Part shown: positions 38,620-47,028 of the stretch, piece after piece
Position numbering within the stretch: the stretch's first letter is position 1
Layout of the letters: every line of letters starts with the position of its first letter
The notes under the pieces: generated by a model
What the model saw: the letters and a program-made list of their open reading frames with translations, nothing else
Databases searched by the model: none
What the model was told of the DNA's origin: nothing
Made by a program: the position numbers and the translations under genes
Assembly (NCBI RefSeq): GCF_007750855.1
Contig: NZ_CP036291.1
Span: 2,790,001-2,854,000, forward strand
Reading direction: 5' to 3'
Length of the DNA: 64,000 bases
Source: Pirellulimonas nuda
GTDB lineage: Bacteria; Planctomycetota; Planctomycetia; Pirellulales; Lacipirellulaceae

Positions 38620-39642
38620 ATGAAATCAAAGACCGCACCGTTAGTCCGTCCGGCCTTTACCCTGGTCGAGTTGCTGGTGGTCATCGCGATCATCGGCGTC
38701 CTTGTCGCCCTGCTGCTGCCAGCGGTGCAGGCGGCGCGTGAGGCGGCGCGGCGGACGCAATGCTCCAACCAGCTTCGGCAACTTGGCATCGCCTGTCAGA
38801 ACTACGCCGATGTGCGCAAGGCGTTTCCGCCGGCCAATGGAAAGCTGTCTCCCGAGGAGAAAGATCGCAATTCTTGGAAGACCGGAAACTGGAGCTACCT
38901 GGCTTTCCTGACCCCGTATGTCGAGAGGGCCGCGCTAAAGGAATTACTCGACCCCCGTTTCGCGTACGACCAGCAAACACAATCGGTCCAGGATTTTCTA
39001 GACACGACCCCCATCGACGAGTTCAGGTGCCCGTCCTTCGCACCGACGCAGCCGGTGAGGATCGGCGCTTTCGGCTCCGGGGTGAGCGCGATTGTCGATG
39101 CCGGGATCGCTACCCACTACCTCGCAGTCTTGGGGGCGAATACCGACGCCTACCCCGGTAGCGATCTCCCGAACTACTGCGGGGGAGGGAACCGAATCAA
39201 CGAGAACAGCCCCTACAAGATGCTCGAGAACCAGGCCGGTAACGGAAGATGCCATGTAGGCGACGAAGGAAAAACAGCCATCAACGGTGTGATCACCTTC
39301 GATAGCAAGACGAGTTTTCGCCAGATCACCGATGGAACCAGCAAGACCTTTCTCATCGGCGAGTCGGCCTTCGGCGAGCCTGCCGACCAGGGGACGCGCG
39401 GCTGGTGGGTCGGTGCCGCGACCACGTGGTTCTATGCTGCCCACAACCTCACCTACCCGCTCAATAGCGCTGCAAGGCCGGGGCCCATTCACAACGACGT
39501 CGGCTTCGGTTCGGAGCATCCGGGGGGCTGCCAATTCCTGATGGCCGACGCCTCGACGCAGTTCATTACCGAAGAGGTCAGCCTCAACATCCTGTTCGCG
39601 CAGGCGAGTCGCGCTGGCGGCGAGGTGCTAGCCGATCGCTAG
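38620..39642 (+). CDS. DUF1559 prepilin-type protein
   Basis: 340 residues from the ATG at 38620. The pilin-like N-terminus is [20 protein letters not shown], followed by [20 protein letters not shown] and the usual LRQLGIACQNY. Later family motifs are [19 protein letters not shown] and GFGSEHPGGCQFLMADAST near the C-terminus. Its N-terminal 40 residues are almost the same as those of the DUF1559 protein at 25144-26160, but the remainder is quite different, so these are old paralogues and not a recent copy. It is likely processed by a prepilin peptidase and assembled or held at the membrane. A lipoprotein gene follows on the same strand, as with the other DUF1559 gene. The upstream neighbour is divergent. 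Confidence 0.93.
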   Translation: MKSKTAPLVRPAFTLVELLVVIAIIGVLVALLLPAVQAAREAARRTQCSNQLRQLGIACQNYADVRKAFPPANGKLSPEEKDRNSWKTGNWSYLAFLTPYVERAALKELLDPRFAYDQQTQSVQDFLDTTPIDEFRCPSFAPTQPVRIGAFGSGVSAIVDAGIATHYLAVLGANTDAYPGSDLPNYCGGGNRINENSPYKMLENQAGNGRCHVGDEGKTAINGVITFDSKTSFRQITDGTSKTFLIGESAFGEPADQGTRGWWVGAATTWFYAAHNLTYPLNSAARPGPIHNDVGFGSEHPGGCQFLMADASTQFITEEVSLNILFAQASRAGGEVLADR

Positions 39643-39728
39643 GGGGGGCGACGCTACGTCGAGCTTTCTCGCCGAGGCGGGGCGATCGGCAGCCAACCAG
39701 CAAGTTGCGTCATAACCCTTACCAGAAC

Positions 39729-39742
39729 GGAGGAAAAAGATG
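39729..39742 (+). promoter_or_regulatory. Strong ribosome-binding site ahead of an upstream in-frame ATG
   Basis: GGAGG at 39729-39733 sits six bases before the ATG at 39740. That frame runs without a stop into the lipoprotein gene, adding 57 residues before its signal peptide. This is the clearest ribosome site near this gene and makes the true start uncertain. Confidence 0.55.
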
Positions 39743-39910
39743 CAAAACTTGGTGCGCATCCCTAAAGACGATCGGTCTGTCGGCGCAGGTCCACGAGCTT
39801 GTTCTGCTCTAGAACCAGTTGCTAGCGGTGCAAATCACGACCCCCCTGCCCTTCTTGGGTCGTCGCGTGCTAACACCCTAGGCGATAGAGCGGCGGGCCG
39901 GCCTCGCGAG

Positions 39911-40315
39911 ATGAGCGCTCGCGGACGTCTGTTTGCGATCTTTGTCGCCGCCGCCGCGGCGATTGGGTGCAGTGATTCCAGTGGAATCGCCCCGGTTCGC
40001 GGTGTGGTGACGCTCGACGGAAGGCCCCTCACCGAGGGGTTCGTTATGGTGACCCCGGCTAGTGGAAAAATGGCCAAGGGGTGCATCCAGCCGGATGGTA
40101 CTTTCGTTCTGGGCACCGAGAGCGACTCCGACGGGGCGCAGGTCGGCACGCACCCGGTGGTCGTACTGCCCCCGTCGGCGGAAGAGGGCCAGCCGCTTTC
40201 GGCAGTCGCACGGTCCCTCCCAAGGCGATACTCTGTCGCCCAAACCTCTGAGGTCACGCTGGAAGTGAAGCCCAACGCGGCTAACGAAATTGCGATCGAG
40301 CTTTCTTCCAAATGA
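39911..40315 (+). CDS. Small lipoprotein paired with DUF1559
   Basis: 134 residues from the ATG at 39911, chosen because the lipoprotein signal starts there: RGRLFAIFVAAAAAIGCSDS, with Cys as the lipidation site. The mature part is a short beta-sandwich (APVRGVVTLDGRPLTEGFVM, GCIQPDGTFVLGTESDSDGA, THPVVVLPP). This is the same type as the lipoprotein at 24726-25160, and it has the same position, just after a DUF1559 gene. A strong GGAGG at 39729 before an in-frame ATG at 39740 argues for a longer product with a 57-residue leader that would hide the signal peptide. I favour the shorter form because a lipobox needs to be near the N-terminus. Function is unknown. Confidence 0.72.
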   Translation: MSARGRLFAIFVAAAAAIGCSDSSGIAPVRGVVTLDGRPLTEGFVMVTPASGKMAKGCIQPDGTFVLGTESDSDGAQVGTHPVVVLPPSAEEGQPLSAVARSLPRRYSVAQTSEVTLEVKPNAANEIAIELSSK

Positions 40316-40878
40316 CGTTTCTCGAGATGCTTCTAGGTTGAATCTTCTCGCATTCTCGGAGAAGAGGTCCGCCCGCTCCAATAGATTCGTCGTGGGGCCT
40401 CGCGTTGGTCCACGCCTTCCCGGCTGCGGCGGGGACGGACGATGGTCCCCGGCGGGGGTCCAACTGGTGGCGAGCAAGACGATGGCCCGCGCTAGGAACG
40501 TTTAGGCTAGCGGGTTGGACCAGGTGGTCGTGGCAATGGCGCAGCTTTACGGAGGAGCAGTGGCTCTGCCCGACTGGTGCTCTTGGGTCTGGTAGTGCGG
40601 GTCTTCGGGTGGACGGGTCAGGTGGTTGGTTTTTAGTCGCAAGTGCCTACGCCGCTTCGCTTTACGAGCGGAGCGTTGCGAGGGCAGAGTGTGCTTTCTT
40701 GCCGCGGTCGATCCTGGCGCCCGCAATGCGGCTCGACATGAGACGCTCACTATGGGAGGAGATTCTAGGCACGGGACGGGACGTAACCCGAAATAGGGTA
40801 GATTTGAGTCTGCCGAAAGTCGAAATTACTGCGATTTCGCTGGTCCATTCTACGGTGTTCTGGGCGTTCTATTAAGTG
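40316..40878. other. Intergenic region before the second ECF sigma gene
   Basis: About 560 bp with no recognisable gene. The last 120 bp before the sigma start are more AT-rich and probably include its promoter. Confidence 0.45.
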
Positions 40879-41430
40879 ATGGCCTCAAACAGAGAACGAA
40901 ACAGCCCGTCTGAAGATCCGCTTCGGTACGAGTTATTCGTGAAGCATTTGCTGGAGCACGAGCCTCGGGTGCGTGGTTTCCTCCGCGGACTTCTCCCAAC
41001 TTGGGACGATGTCGAGGAGGTTACGCAGAATGCAAGCTTGGTGGCGTGGCGCAAGTTTTCGGATTTTGAAGAGGGCACCTCGTTCGGCGGCTGGTTTCTG
41101 ACGATAGCTCGCTACGAAGCGATGAGCTATCGCCGACATCTCGCTCGGACGCCGCTCGTATTTTCGGACGAGTTGTGGGGTCATTTGGCAGTCGAGGCAG
41201 AGCAAATGACGCCCGATCAGCTGCGCCGCCAGAAGCTAGACGAGTGCCTCCAGCGCATGGAAGCAAGGAATCGAGATCTTCTGATGAAGATCTATTCGTC
41301 GGGCGTTTCGATCCGCGAAGTAGCGAAACAATCTGGCAAGAGTGAGCAGGCGTTCTACAAGGTCGTGCAGCGAATGAGATCGGCACTGCTCAAGTGCGTC
41401 ACGAAGGCGATAGCAATGGAGGGTGCATAG
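40879..41430 (+). CDS. ECF sigma factor
   Basis: 183 residues from the ATG at 40879 (a GTG precedes it directly). Region 2 is seen in FLRGLLPTWDDVEEVTQNAS followed by LVAWRKFSDFEEGTSFGGWF and ARYEAMSYRRHLART. Region 4 is LQRMEARNRDLLMKIYSSGV and REVAKQSGKSEQAFYKVVQR. This matches ECF sigma factors common in planctomycetes and verrucomicrobia. The last base of its TAG stop is the first base of the GTG start of the FecR gene, so the pair must be translated together. It resembles the pair at 31.6-33.7 kb in layout but is a different protein. Downstream lies a GH78 gene in the same direction, which is a plausible but unproven target. Confidence 0.9.
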   Translation: MASNRERNSPSEDPLRYELFVKHLLEHEPRVRGFLRGLLPTWDDVEEVTQNASLVAWRKFSDFEEGTSFGGWFLTIARYEAMSYRRHLARTPLVFSDELWGHLAVEAEQMTPDQLRRQKLDECLQRMEARNRDLLMKIYSSGVSIREVAKQSGKSEQAFYKVVQRMRSALLKCVTKAIAMEGA

Positions 41431-43085
41431 TGGCCGACAATAGACTCGAACAGCTGATCGCTCAGTGGCTCGATGGCCGCATCGACGCCGAAGGCTCGCA
41501 GGCGCTTCAACAATTGTTGTTTGAGTCGGCAGACGCTAGGTCGGCATTCCGCAACTACGCACTGCTCGACGCGTCGCTCCATGAGGCGGCCTACGCAAGT
41601 AGTTCGTCCGGCGTGTCGGGTCCCGTTGCGAGGGAGTTGCGATCGTCCGACACCCCGCAGCGACCAGATTCTCCCGCGACGCTTGCGGGAGCCAAACTCG
41701 AAGCGGCACCTCGCGTCCAGCGCCCCGCGCCCGTAAGGGTGAATCGCCTAGGGAGTCTGGCCCGGGTTGCGGCGTGGAGCGGGGCGATTGCCGCAGGTAT
41801 TCTGGTGGCGTTTCAGCTATCTCGAACTCCTGACGGCGCCCGGCCGGACAGCACGCCGGTGGCCCAGCTCGGATCCCCCGAACGGCGAGACGGCGGGCAC
41901 GACCAGAAACGTGATCAATCGCTGCGCAAGCCCCCCGCGCCGGTTGCTACGCTGGCGTTCGTCAAGCAGGCGCAATGGGAGCCGCCACTACTAGACGTGG
42001 GGGAGACTATTCTGGAAGGTGAAACCGTCAGCCTGACGCAGGGAACGGCCCGGATCAGCGTCGGCGCCGGAGCAGAAATCATTGCCGAGGCCCCCTGCTC
42101 GCTGACTTTCTTATCCACCGATAGGGTCCAATTGCATCATGGCGAGGTAGCCGTCGATGTCGCGCATTGGGCGAGCGGTTTCACCGTTGTCACGGAGGAC
42201 ATGAACCTTGTCGATCTCGGGACAAAGTTCACGGTATCCACATCTCCGGGCGCCGCGACCGAAGCCACGGTTCTGGAGGGCGTCGTTCGAGTGCATGCAT
42301 CGCACGCCTCCGATGAGCCGCCGCGTGGCCTGCTCATGACCGAAGGTCAGCACGTGTCGATTGATAAGAGCGGATTGGTCAAGAAAATCGAGCAGAAGGA
42401 CGTGAATCCGCTGCTTGGCAGACTGGATTTCGGGTCTGCTCTGCCCTATCGTCCTGTTGTGTTGCACAACACGGGCGTCGGGCTCTCGGTTGGCGACGAA
42501 GACCGGCACTGGCGCGTGGTGAGCGGTCCGACCGGCGCATTCTTCGAACCGCAGTTTGCCGCCGTGACCGAAGAGGAGCGGCGTTATCTGCCGAACGACC
42601 CTGGCGCGTCGCAGTGGGTGTCTATCCGTCAGTGGCAGGCCGCGGCTCCAAACTCAACGTACACCTTTCAAACAAAATTCGAGTTGGACGACTACGATCT
42701 AAGCACGATGCAGCTCTTTGGTCGGTTCCTCGCGGACAACGGCGTCTCCGCGGTTCGCGTCAACGGCGAGCCAGTTCATGTTCAGTCTTGGGTAGATAAC
42801 GTGTTGGGCCAGACGTTCGGCGCTATGCAGTTCCGCTTTGTGAATATCACGGAAGGTCTCGTCAAAGGTCAAAATGTTGTCGAAGTGGATGTCCGGAACG
42901 GGATGATGCGCCAAGGCATTCCTGGTGAGCTGTCCCCGATCCCCAACCCCATGGCGCTTCGTGTGGAGTGGTACGCGTTTGGTCGACAGCTCAGTGTCGC
43001 GAAGGCAGACGCCCACCCGGCGGCTTTATATCGCATCGACGGATACAATCCGCCGATGTTGGCTCGTTCTGGCAGAGAGGGTTGA
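41430..43085 (+). CDS. FecR-domain transmembrane regulator with jelly-roll-like C-terminal domain
   Basis: 551 residues. I take the GTG at 41430 as start because it overlaps the sigma stop by one base and begins the conserved RLEQLIAQWLDGRIDAEG; an in-frame ATG at 41394 would overlap the sigma gene more. The N-terminal helical part is followed by a single membrane helix at about 113-131 (VAAWSGAIAAGILVAFQL). The FecR domain at about 200-310 has VQLHHGEVAVDVAHWASGFT, MNLVDLGTKFTVSTSPGAAT and EATVLEGVVRV. The C-terminal 190 residues form a beta-sandwich (STYTFQTKFELDDYDLSTM, QLFGRFLADNGVSAVRVNG, ITEGLVKGQNVVEVDVRNG), similar to sugar-binding domains attached to glycosidases. This supports a role as a surface carbohydrate sensor for the sigma factor, by inference. 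No TonB receptor is near. Confidence 0.85.
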   Translation: MADNRLEQLIAQWLDGRIDAEGSQALQQLLFESADARSAFRNYALLDASLHEAAYASSSSGVSGPVARELRSSDTPQRPDSPATLAGAKLEAAPRVQRPAPVRVNRLGSLARVAAWSGAIAAGILVAFQLSRTPDGARPDSTPVAQLGSPERRDGGHDQKRDQSLRKPPAPVATLAFVKQAQWEPPLLDVGETILEGETVSLTQGTARISVGAGAEIIAEAPCSLTFLSTDRVQLHHGEVAVDVAHWASGFTVVTEDMNLVDLGTKFTVSTSPGAATEATVLEGVVRVHASHASDEPPRGLLMTEGQHVSIDKSGLVKKIEQKDVNPLLGRLDFGSALPYRPVVLHNTGVGLSVGDEDRHWRVVSGPTGAFFEPQFAAVTEEERRYLPNDPGASQWVSIRQWQAAAPNSTYTFQTKFELDDYDLSTMQLFGRFLADNGVSAVRVNGEPVHVQSWVDNVLGQTFGAMQFRFVNITEGLVKGQNVVEVDVRNGMMRQGIPGELSPIPNPMALRVEWYAFGRQLSVAKADAHPAALYRIDGYNPPMLARSGREG

Positions 43086-43352
43086 AGACTAGGTGCCCGC
43101 AAGATGGGGCGTTCGAGGGCACGTAACGTCGCGAGCGTCCGCTCCCCGCTTGGGGCCGCCCACTAGCGTGGATGGAAGGCTCCGCCAAGAAGGTGCGGTC
43201 CTACCCAGCAAGGTGCTGACTACTCAAGCGTGAATCGTTGCGTTCTGGGGGCTGAGTGCTGGCGCGGGGCGGCGGTCAACGGGATCGGCAATTCAAGAGA
43301 GCATGCGCTCTGTCTCGTAATTCTAAGAATTGAGTTTGAGGCTTCCCTACGC

Positions 43353-45251
43353 ATGAATATCGGTCGATTAAGAGCCGCTTGGATTGTTTTGGTCGCGCTG
43401 GCGGCGCATCTGTCGTTGACGAGGCCAATTGCAGCGGAGACGGTTGCTCCGACTCCTGCAAGTGACGTGGCCCTACGAGTGCCGGCGCATCCGGTCGCGC
43501 TTCAGAAGGCGCCGGGTCGCGACGCAATCGAGCTTGTGCGGCAATCGCCGCGGACCGTAGAGCGGCTCGACTCTGGCGTGATGCGCGTCGACTTTGGGAG
43601 AGTCGCGTTCGGCAATCTAGAGTTGACCTCGCCGGCGGGCTTTCAGGACGAGATTGTTGTGCGATTCGGAGAAAAGCAAGCGAACGGCGCAATTGATCGC
43701 GATCCGCCGGGGACGGTGCGTTACAGCGAGGTTCGCGCGCAGATCGTCCCGGGAACGACCACGGTGATCGCCCCGTCTGTGGACGATAGGAATACGCAAC
43801 AATCTGGCGCCGTGGGTCGGTACGGCAACGTCACTCCGCCGGCCGTGCTGACTCCCCCTGAGTGGGGCGTAGTAACTCCCTTCCGATGGGTCGAGATCGA
43901 GGGCATACCCGCCGGCGAGGACGCCGCGAAGGCCGTAACGGTCGTCCGCCTAGCGGCGTTCCCCAAGCACTGGGACGAAGGCGCCGCCGAGTTCCACTGT
44001 TCCGACGCAACCCTGAACCGGGTGTGGGACCTGTGCCGGTACTCCATCAAGGCGACGCTGTTCGCCGGGGTCTACGTCGACGGCGATCGAGAGCGTATCC
44101 CTTACGAGGCCGACGCCTACCTGAACCAACTGAGTCACTACTATGTCGACGCTGATCCCAAAGCGGCGAGGCGGACCTTTGACTGGCTTCTGAAGCATCC
44201 CACCTGGCCGACGGAATGGGGGCCGCACATGGTGTTCATGGCTCACGCCGACTGGATGCGAAACGGCGATGCCGAGTGGATCCGTCAAAGGTACGAGAGC
44301 CTGAAAGCAAAGACGCTCTTCGAGCGCCTCGGCAAGGATGGGCTGGTTCACAGCAACGCCCAGCAGATCGATTGGGATGACATTGTCGACTGGCCGCCTG
44401 TTGAGCGTGACGGCTGCGTTCGCACCGAGGTAAATACCGTCGTCAACGCTTTTCACTTGGCGGCGGTAGAGAAGATGGCTGAGCTGGCGGCCGCCGTCGG
44501 CGCAGATGCCGACGTTCAGTACTACCAGGAGCGTGCAGAGCACGGACGCCGGGTCTTCCGCAGCCAACTCTTCGACGCCGACGCAGGGCTGTACCGCGAC
44601 GGCGTAGGGGTGAACCATCACTCCCAGCACGCCAATTTCTTCCCCCTGGCCTTCGGTCTCGTGGAGAAGAAAGATCGTCAGAAGGTAGCTGAGTGGCTGG
44701 CGTCACGCGGCATGCGCTGCTCGGTGTACGGGGCTCAATACCTGCTGGAGAGCTTGTTCGAGAATGGGGCGGGAGAGGCCGCGGTCGGACTGATCGTCGC
44801 GCCCGGAGAGCGAAGTTGGCGTCACATGCTCGACTCCGACGCAACGATCACGTGGGAGGCATGGAATGAGTCGGCCAAGCCCAACTTAGACTGGAATCAT
44901 GCCTGGGGAGCAGCCCCGGCGAACCTATTGCCGAGATACGTTCTAGGCGCGGAGCCGCTCGCGCCGGGTTGGAGCCGTGCGAGAATCCGTCCGAACCCTA
45001 GCGGCCTGGAGTTCGCCCGAGGCGTGGTGCCCACACCACGTGGACCGGTCGCGATTGATTGGCGACTCGATCGGCGTTTCAGCATGGACCTGGATCTGCC
45101 CGATCGAATGACCGCGTTCGTTCAAGTGCCGAATGTGACCGGCGCCGAGGGGATCTTCGTCAACGGTTCGTCCGCGGAGGCCAAGTTGATTGACGGGTAT
45201 TGGGTGTTGAAAGACGAATTGAAGGGTAGGTCGGCTATTGAAGTGCGCTAG
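43353..45251 (+). CDS. Alpha-L-rhamnosidase-like protein, GH78 type
   Basis: 632 residues from the ATG at 43353; the signal peptide is RAAWIVLVALAAHLSLTRPI. The frame is open upstream to 43230 without signal features. After a beta-sandwich (FGRVAFGNLELTSPAGFQDE), the six-hairpin domain begins. The GH78 acid motif is seen as YVDGDRERIPYEADAYLNQ, with the candidate catalytic Glu or Asp in it. HMLDSDATITWEAWNESAKP and NLDWNHAWGAAPANLLPRYV are conserved near the C-terminus. It should release alpha-L-rhamnose outside the cytoplasm. At about 630 residues it is shorter than many GH78 enzymes, which carry extra sandwich domains. It follows the sigma/FecR pair by 267 bp and its 3-prime end overlaps the convergent PEP-CTERM gene by 17 bp. 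Confidence 0.85.
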   Translation: MNIGRLRAAWIVLVALAAHLSLTRPIAAETVAPTPASDVALRVPAHPVALQKAPGRDAIELVRQSPRTVERLDSGVMRVDFGRVAFGNLELTSPAGFQDEIVVRFGEKQANGAIDRDPPGTVRYSEVRAQIVPGTTTVIAPSVDDRNTQQSGAVGRYGNVTPPAVLTPPEWGVVTPFRWVEIEGIPAGEDAAKAVTVVRLAAFPKHWDEGAAEFHCSDATLNRVWDLCRYSIKATLFAGVYVDGDRERIPYEADAYLNQLSHYYVDADPKAARRTFDWLLKHPTWPTEWGPHMVFMAHADWMRNGDAEWIRQRYESLKAKTLFERLGKDGLVHSNAQQIDWDDIVDWPPVERDGCVRTEVNTVVNAFHLAAVEKMAELAAAVGADADVQYYQERAEHGRRVFRSQLFDADAGLYRDGVGVNHHSQHANFFPLAFGLVEKKDRQKVAEWLASRGMRCSVYGAQYLLESLFENGAGEAAVGLIVAPGERSWRHMLDSDATITWEAWNESAKPNLDWNHAWGAAPANLLPRYVLGAEPLAPGWSRARIRPNPSGLEFARGVVPTPRGPVAIDWRLDRRFSMDLDLPDRMTAFVQVPNVTGAEGIFVNGSSAEAKLIDGYWVLKDELKGRSAIEVR

Positions 45252-47028
45252 ATGGACTCTCTCGGCGCCTTCCTGCGAAGGCGACTACTGCGAGCAGCCC
45301 AGCTGCGATGACGATCGAAGCAGGTTCAGGAACGACCGCCGATTCGAAGTGAGGGGTGGCCGACCCGCTCAGTGCATAGATGGTCCGCCAACTGTTGTAA
45401 TGATCGACGTCTATCACGCCTCCGTCCACGTCATTGGCTAGCGTGCCCGCCGGCGCCCCAAGATTGTCGCGCCAGACGGTGTAGTCGGCCAGATCGACGG
45501 CGCCGTCGTCGTTGTAGTCGCCTGCATACGCATTCTGGTTGGCGATCAAATCGGTGCGATAGATAATGTCTTCGCCTGTCCGCTTGCTAAAGACATACAG
45601 CCGACCGCTCTCATCGACGCCGAAGCGTTGGTCACCGCGGGGTTGATCGATTAGATCACGAAACGCCCCGGGCGTTCCACCATCGATGCTGACGTTCATC
45701 AAATACATAGTTGCTTGAGTATCGGTGGCGTCGGCCGCGACCAATTCGTCAAAGTCAGCGTGGAAGAATGCGCCGCGCGCTAGCTCCCCAAATACCAACT
45801 GGTTCTTGAAATCCGGGTCGTTGGGGTCGGAGACCACAAACCCTCCGGTGACAGCCGTATTCCCTCCAATTGGTCTCGCGCCGGGCGTGACCGGTATCTC
45901 ATGGTCGAAGACAGTCGCCGGGAACTCTAGTGTCGAGCCGGTTGGCAGATGGAGCGTGGTGGAAGCGTTGCCTGCAGCGGGACCATCGTAGGTTGTCCAG
46001 CCGTGGTTGTCACCTCGGTCAACGAGGTTGACCTCTTCGAAATCGTCGGCGCCGATGTCGAAAACTACAAGGCGCGCGTCGCCGTTGGCGTCCCTGGCGA
46101 AACTGAGATTCTGAGGGTAGCGAAATCCCCAAGCGAAGATCTCCTCGGTGTTGCCGTCGTTGTCAAGAAAGTCGCCGCCGTCGTTGAGCGGGTTGTCTGC
46201 TGGAACCGAATAGGCGTGGTCACCATCCCGCAGCGGGTTGATTCGCAGAATCTTACCGAACGGGTTGTCTGCGTCCTGCACGTGCTGCCAGTTCGGCACT
46301 TGACCTTGGTTGTGCATGTCACCCAGCGGAATGTAGAGGTTTCCGTAGTCGGCGTCGCCCGGCTTGGCAAAAGGGTTAAAACTAAGTTGGCCCACGGAGT
46401 GCGTGTTCACGCTCGGGCCACTAATCTCCAACCGCATCACCTCGCGCCGCGAGGAGGTGTCAATCTGGTTTGAGTTGCTTGCGTCAACCGTCCACTCGGT
46501 GATGGCGTACTTGCTGATGATGGAGCCGGGCGCCGTGGAGAGTCCTACCGCCGTATAGGTGTTGTTCGCGGTCGAACTGGGAGCGACGTCCGTAATGGTA
46601 TAGAGCTTGCCTTCGCCGGAAGCCCCCCGGCTGGCATAGTCCGGGTGAAACGCCATGTACGTAAGGCCACGCGTGGTGAAGCTTCCTTGGTGGGTAAAGC
46701 CGGGAAGGACCCCAGGTGCGGCTACATCCAAGAACGTCCCGAGCGAGGCGCCGGTCGACGAGAATGCGTGGATCTTCCCTTCGTTCGTGCTAACGAAGAC
46801 CCGTCCGGACCCGTCATGCGAATGCTGCAAATCGATTGCACCCGAATTCGAAATGGTGGAAAAGGTTGCGAAGGTTGTGAGATTGAGAACCTTGGTCGAA
46901 TTGCTTGGGTCGGGGGCTTGTGCGCACGCGGGTCCTCCAAAACTGGCGGCCCCGAGCAAGAGCGAGAATACAGCACTCAAAGCGCCAAATTCGGTTACCG
47001 CTCTAGAGGGCTTTCGACGTAGGGCCAT
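45235..47028 (-). CDS. PQQ-type sugar dehydrogenase-like protein with dockerin-like repeat and PEP-CTERM tail
   Basis: 597 residues from the ATG at 47028, which has AGGAG six bases upstream. The signal peptide is FGALSAVFSLLLGAASFG. A beta-propeller covers about 45-500: IDLQHSHDGSGRVFVSTNEG, MAFHPDYASRGASGEGKLYT, YIPLGDMHNQGQ, FAWGFRYPQNLSFARDANGD and VDRGDNHGW. This is the glucose/sorbosone dehydrogenase-like group, as in the protein at 22035-24677, but without the GYSI domains. The end has [20 protein letters not shown], a second loop GVIDVDHYNSWRTIY and VVPEPASIVIAAG with a basic tail. Its start lies 25 bp inside the end of the upstream lyase-like gene, so the two are co-transcribed. It probably oxidises a sugar or binds one at the cell surface; activity is unproven. 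Confidence 0.82.
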   Translation of the reverse strand: MALRRKPSRAVTEFGALSAVFSLLLGAASFGGPACAQAPDPSNSTKVLNLTTFATFSTISNSGAIDLQHSHDGSGRVFVSTNEGKIHAFSSTGASLGTFLDVAAPGVLPGFTHQGSFTTRGLTYMAFHPDYASRGASGEGKLYTITDVAPSSTANNTYTAVGLSTAPGSIISKYAITEWTVDASNSNQIDTSSRREVMRLEISGPSVNTHSVGQLSFNPFAKPGDADYGNLYIPLGDMHNQGQVPNWQHVQDADNPFGKILRINPLRDGDHAYSVPADNPLNDGGDFLDNDGNTEEIFAWGFRYPQNLSFARDANGDARLVVFDIGADDFEEVNLVDRGDNHGWTTYDGPAAGNASTTLHLPTGSTLEFPATVFDHEIPVTPGARPIGGNTAVTGGFVVSDPNDPDFKNQLVFGELARGAFFHADFDELVAADATDTQATMYLMNVSIDGGTPGAFRDLIDQPRGDQRFGVDESGRLYVFSKRTGEDIIYRTDLIANQNAYAGDYNDDGAVDLADYTVWRDNLGAPAGTLANDVDGGVIDVDHYNSWRTIYALSGSATPHFESAVVPEPASIVIAAGLLAVVAFAGRRRESPSSALQ

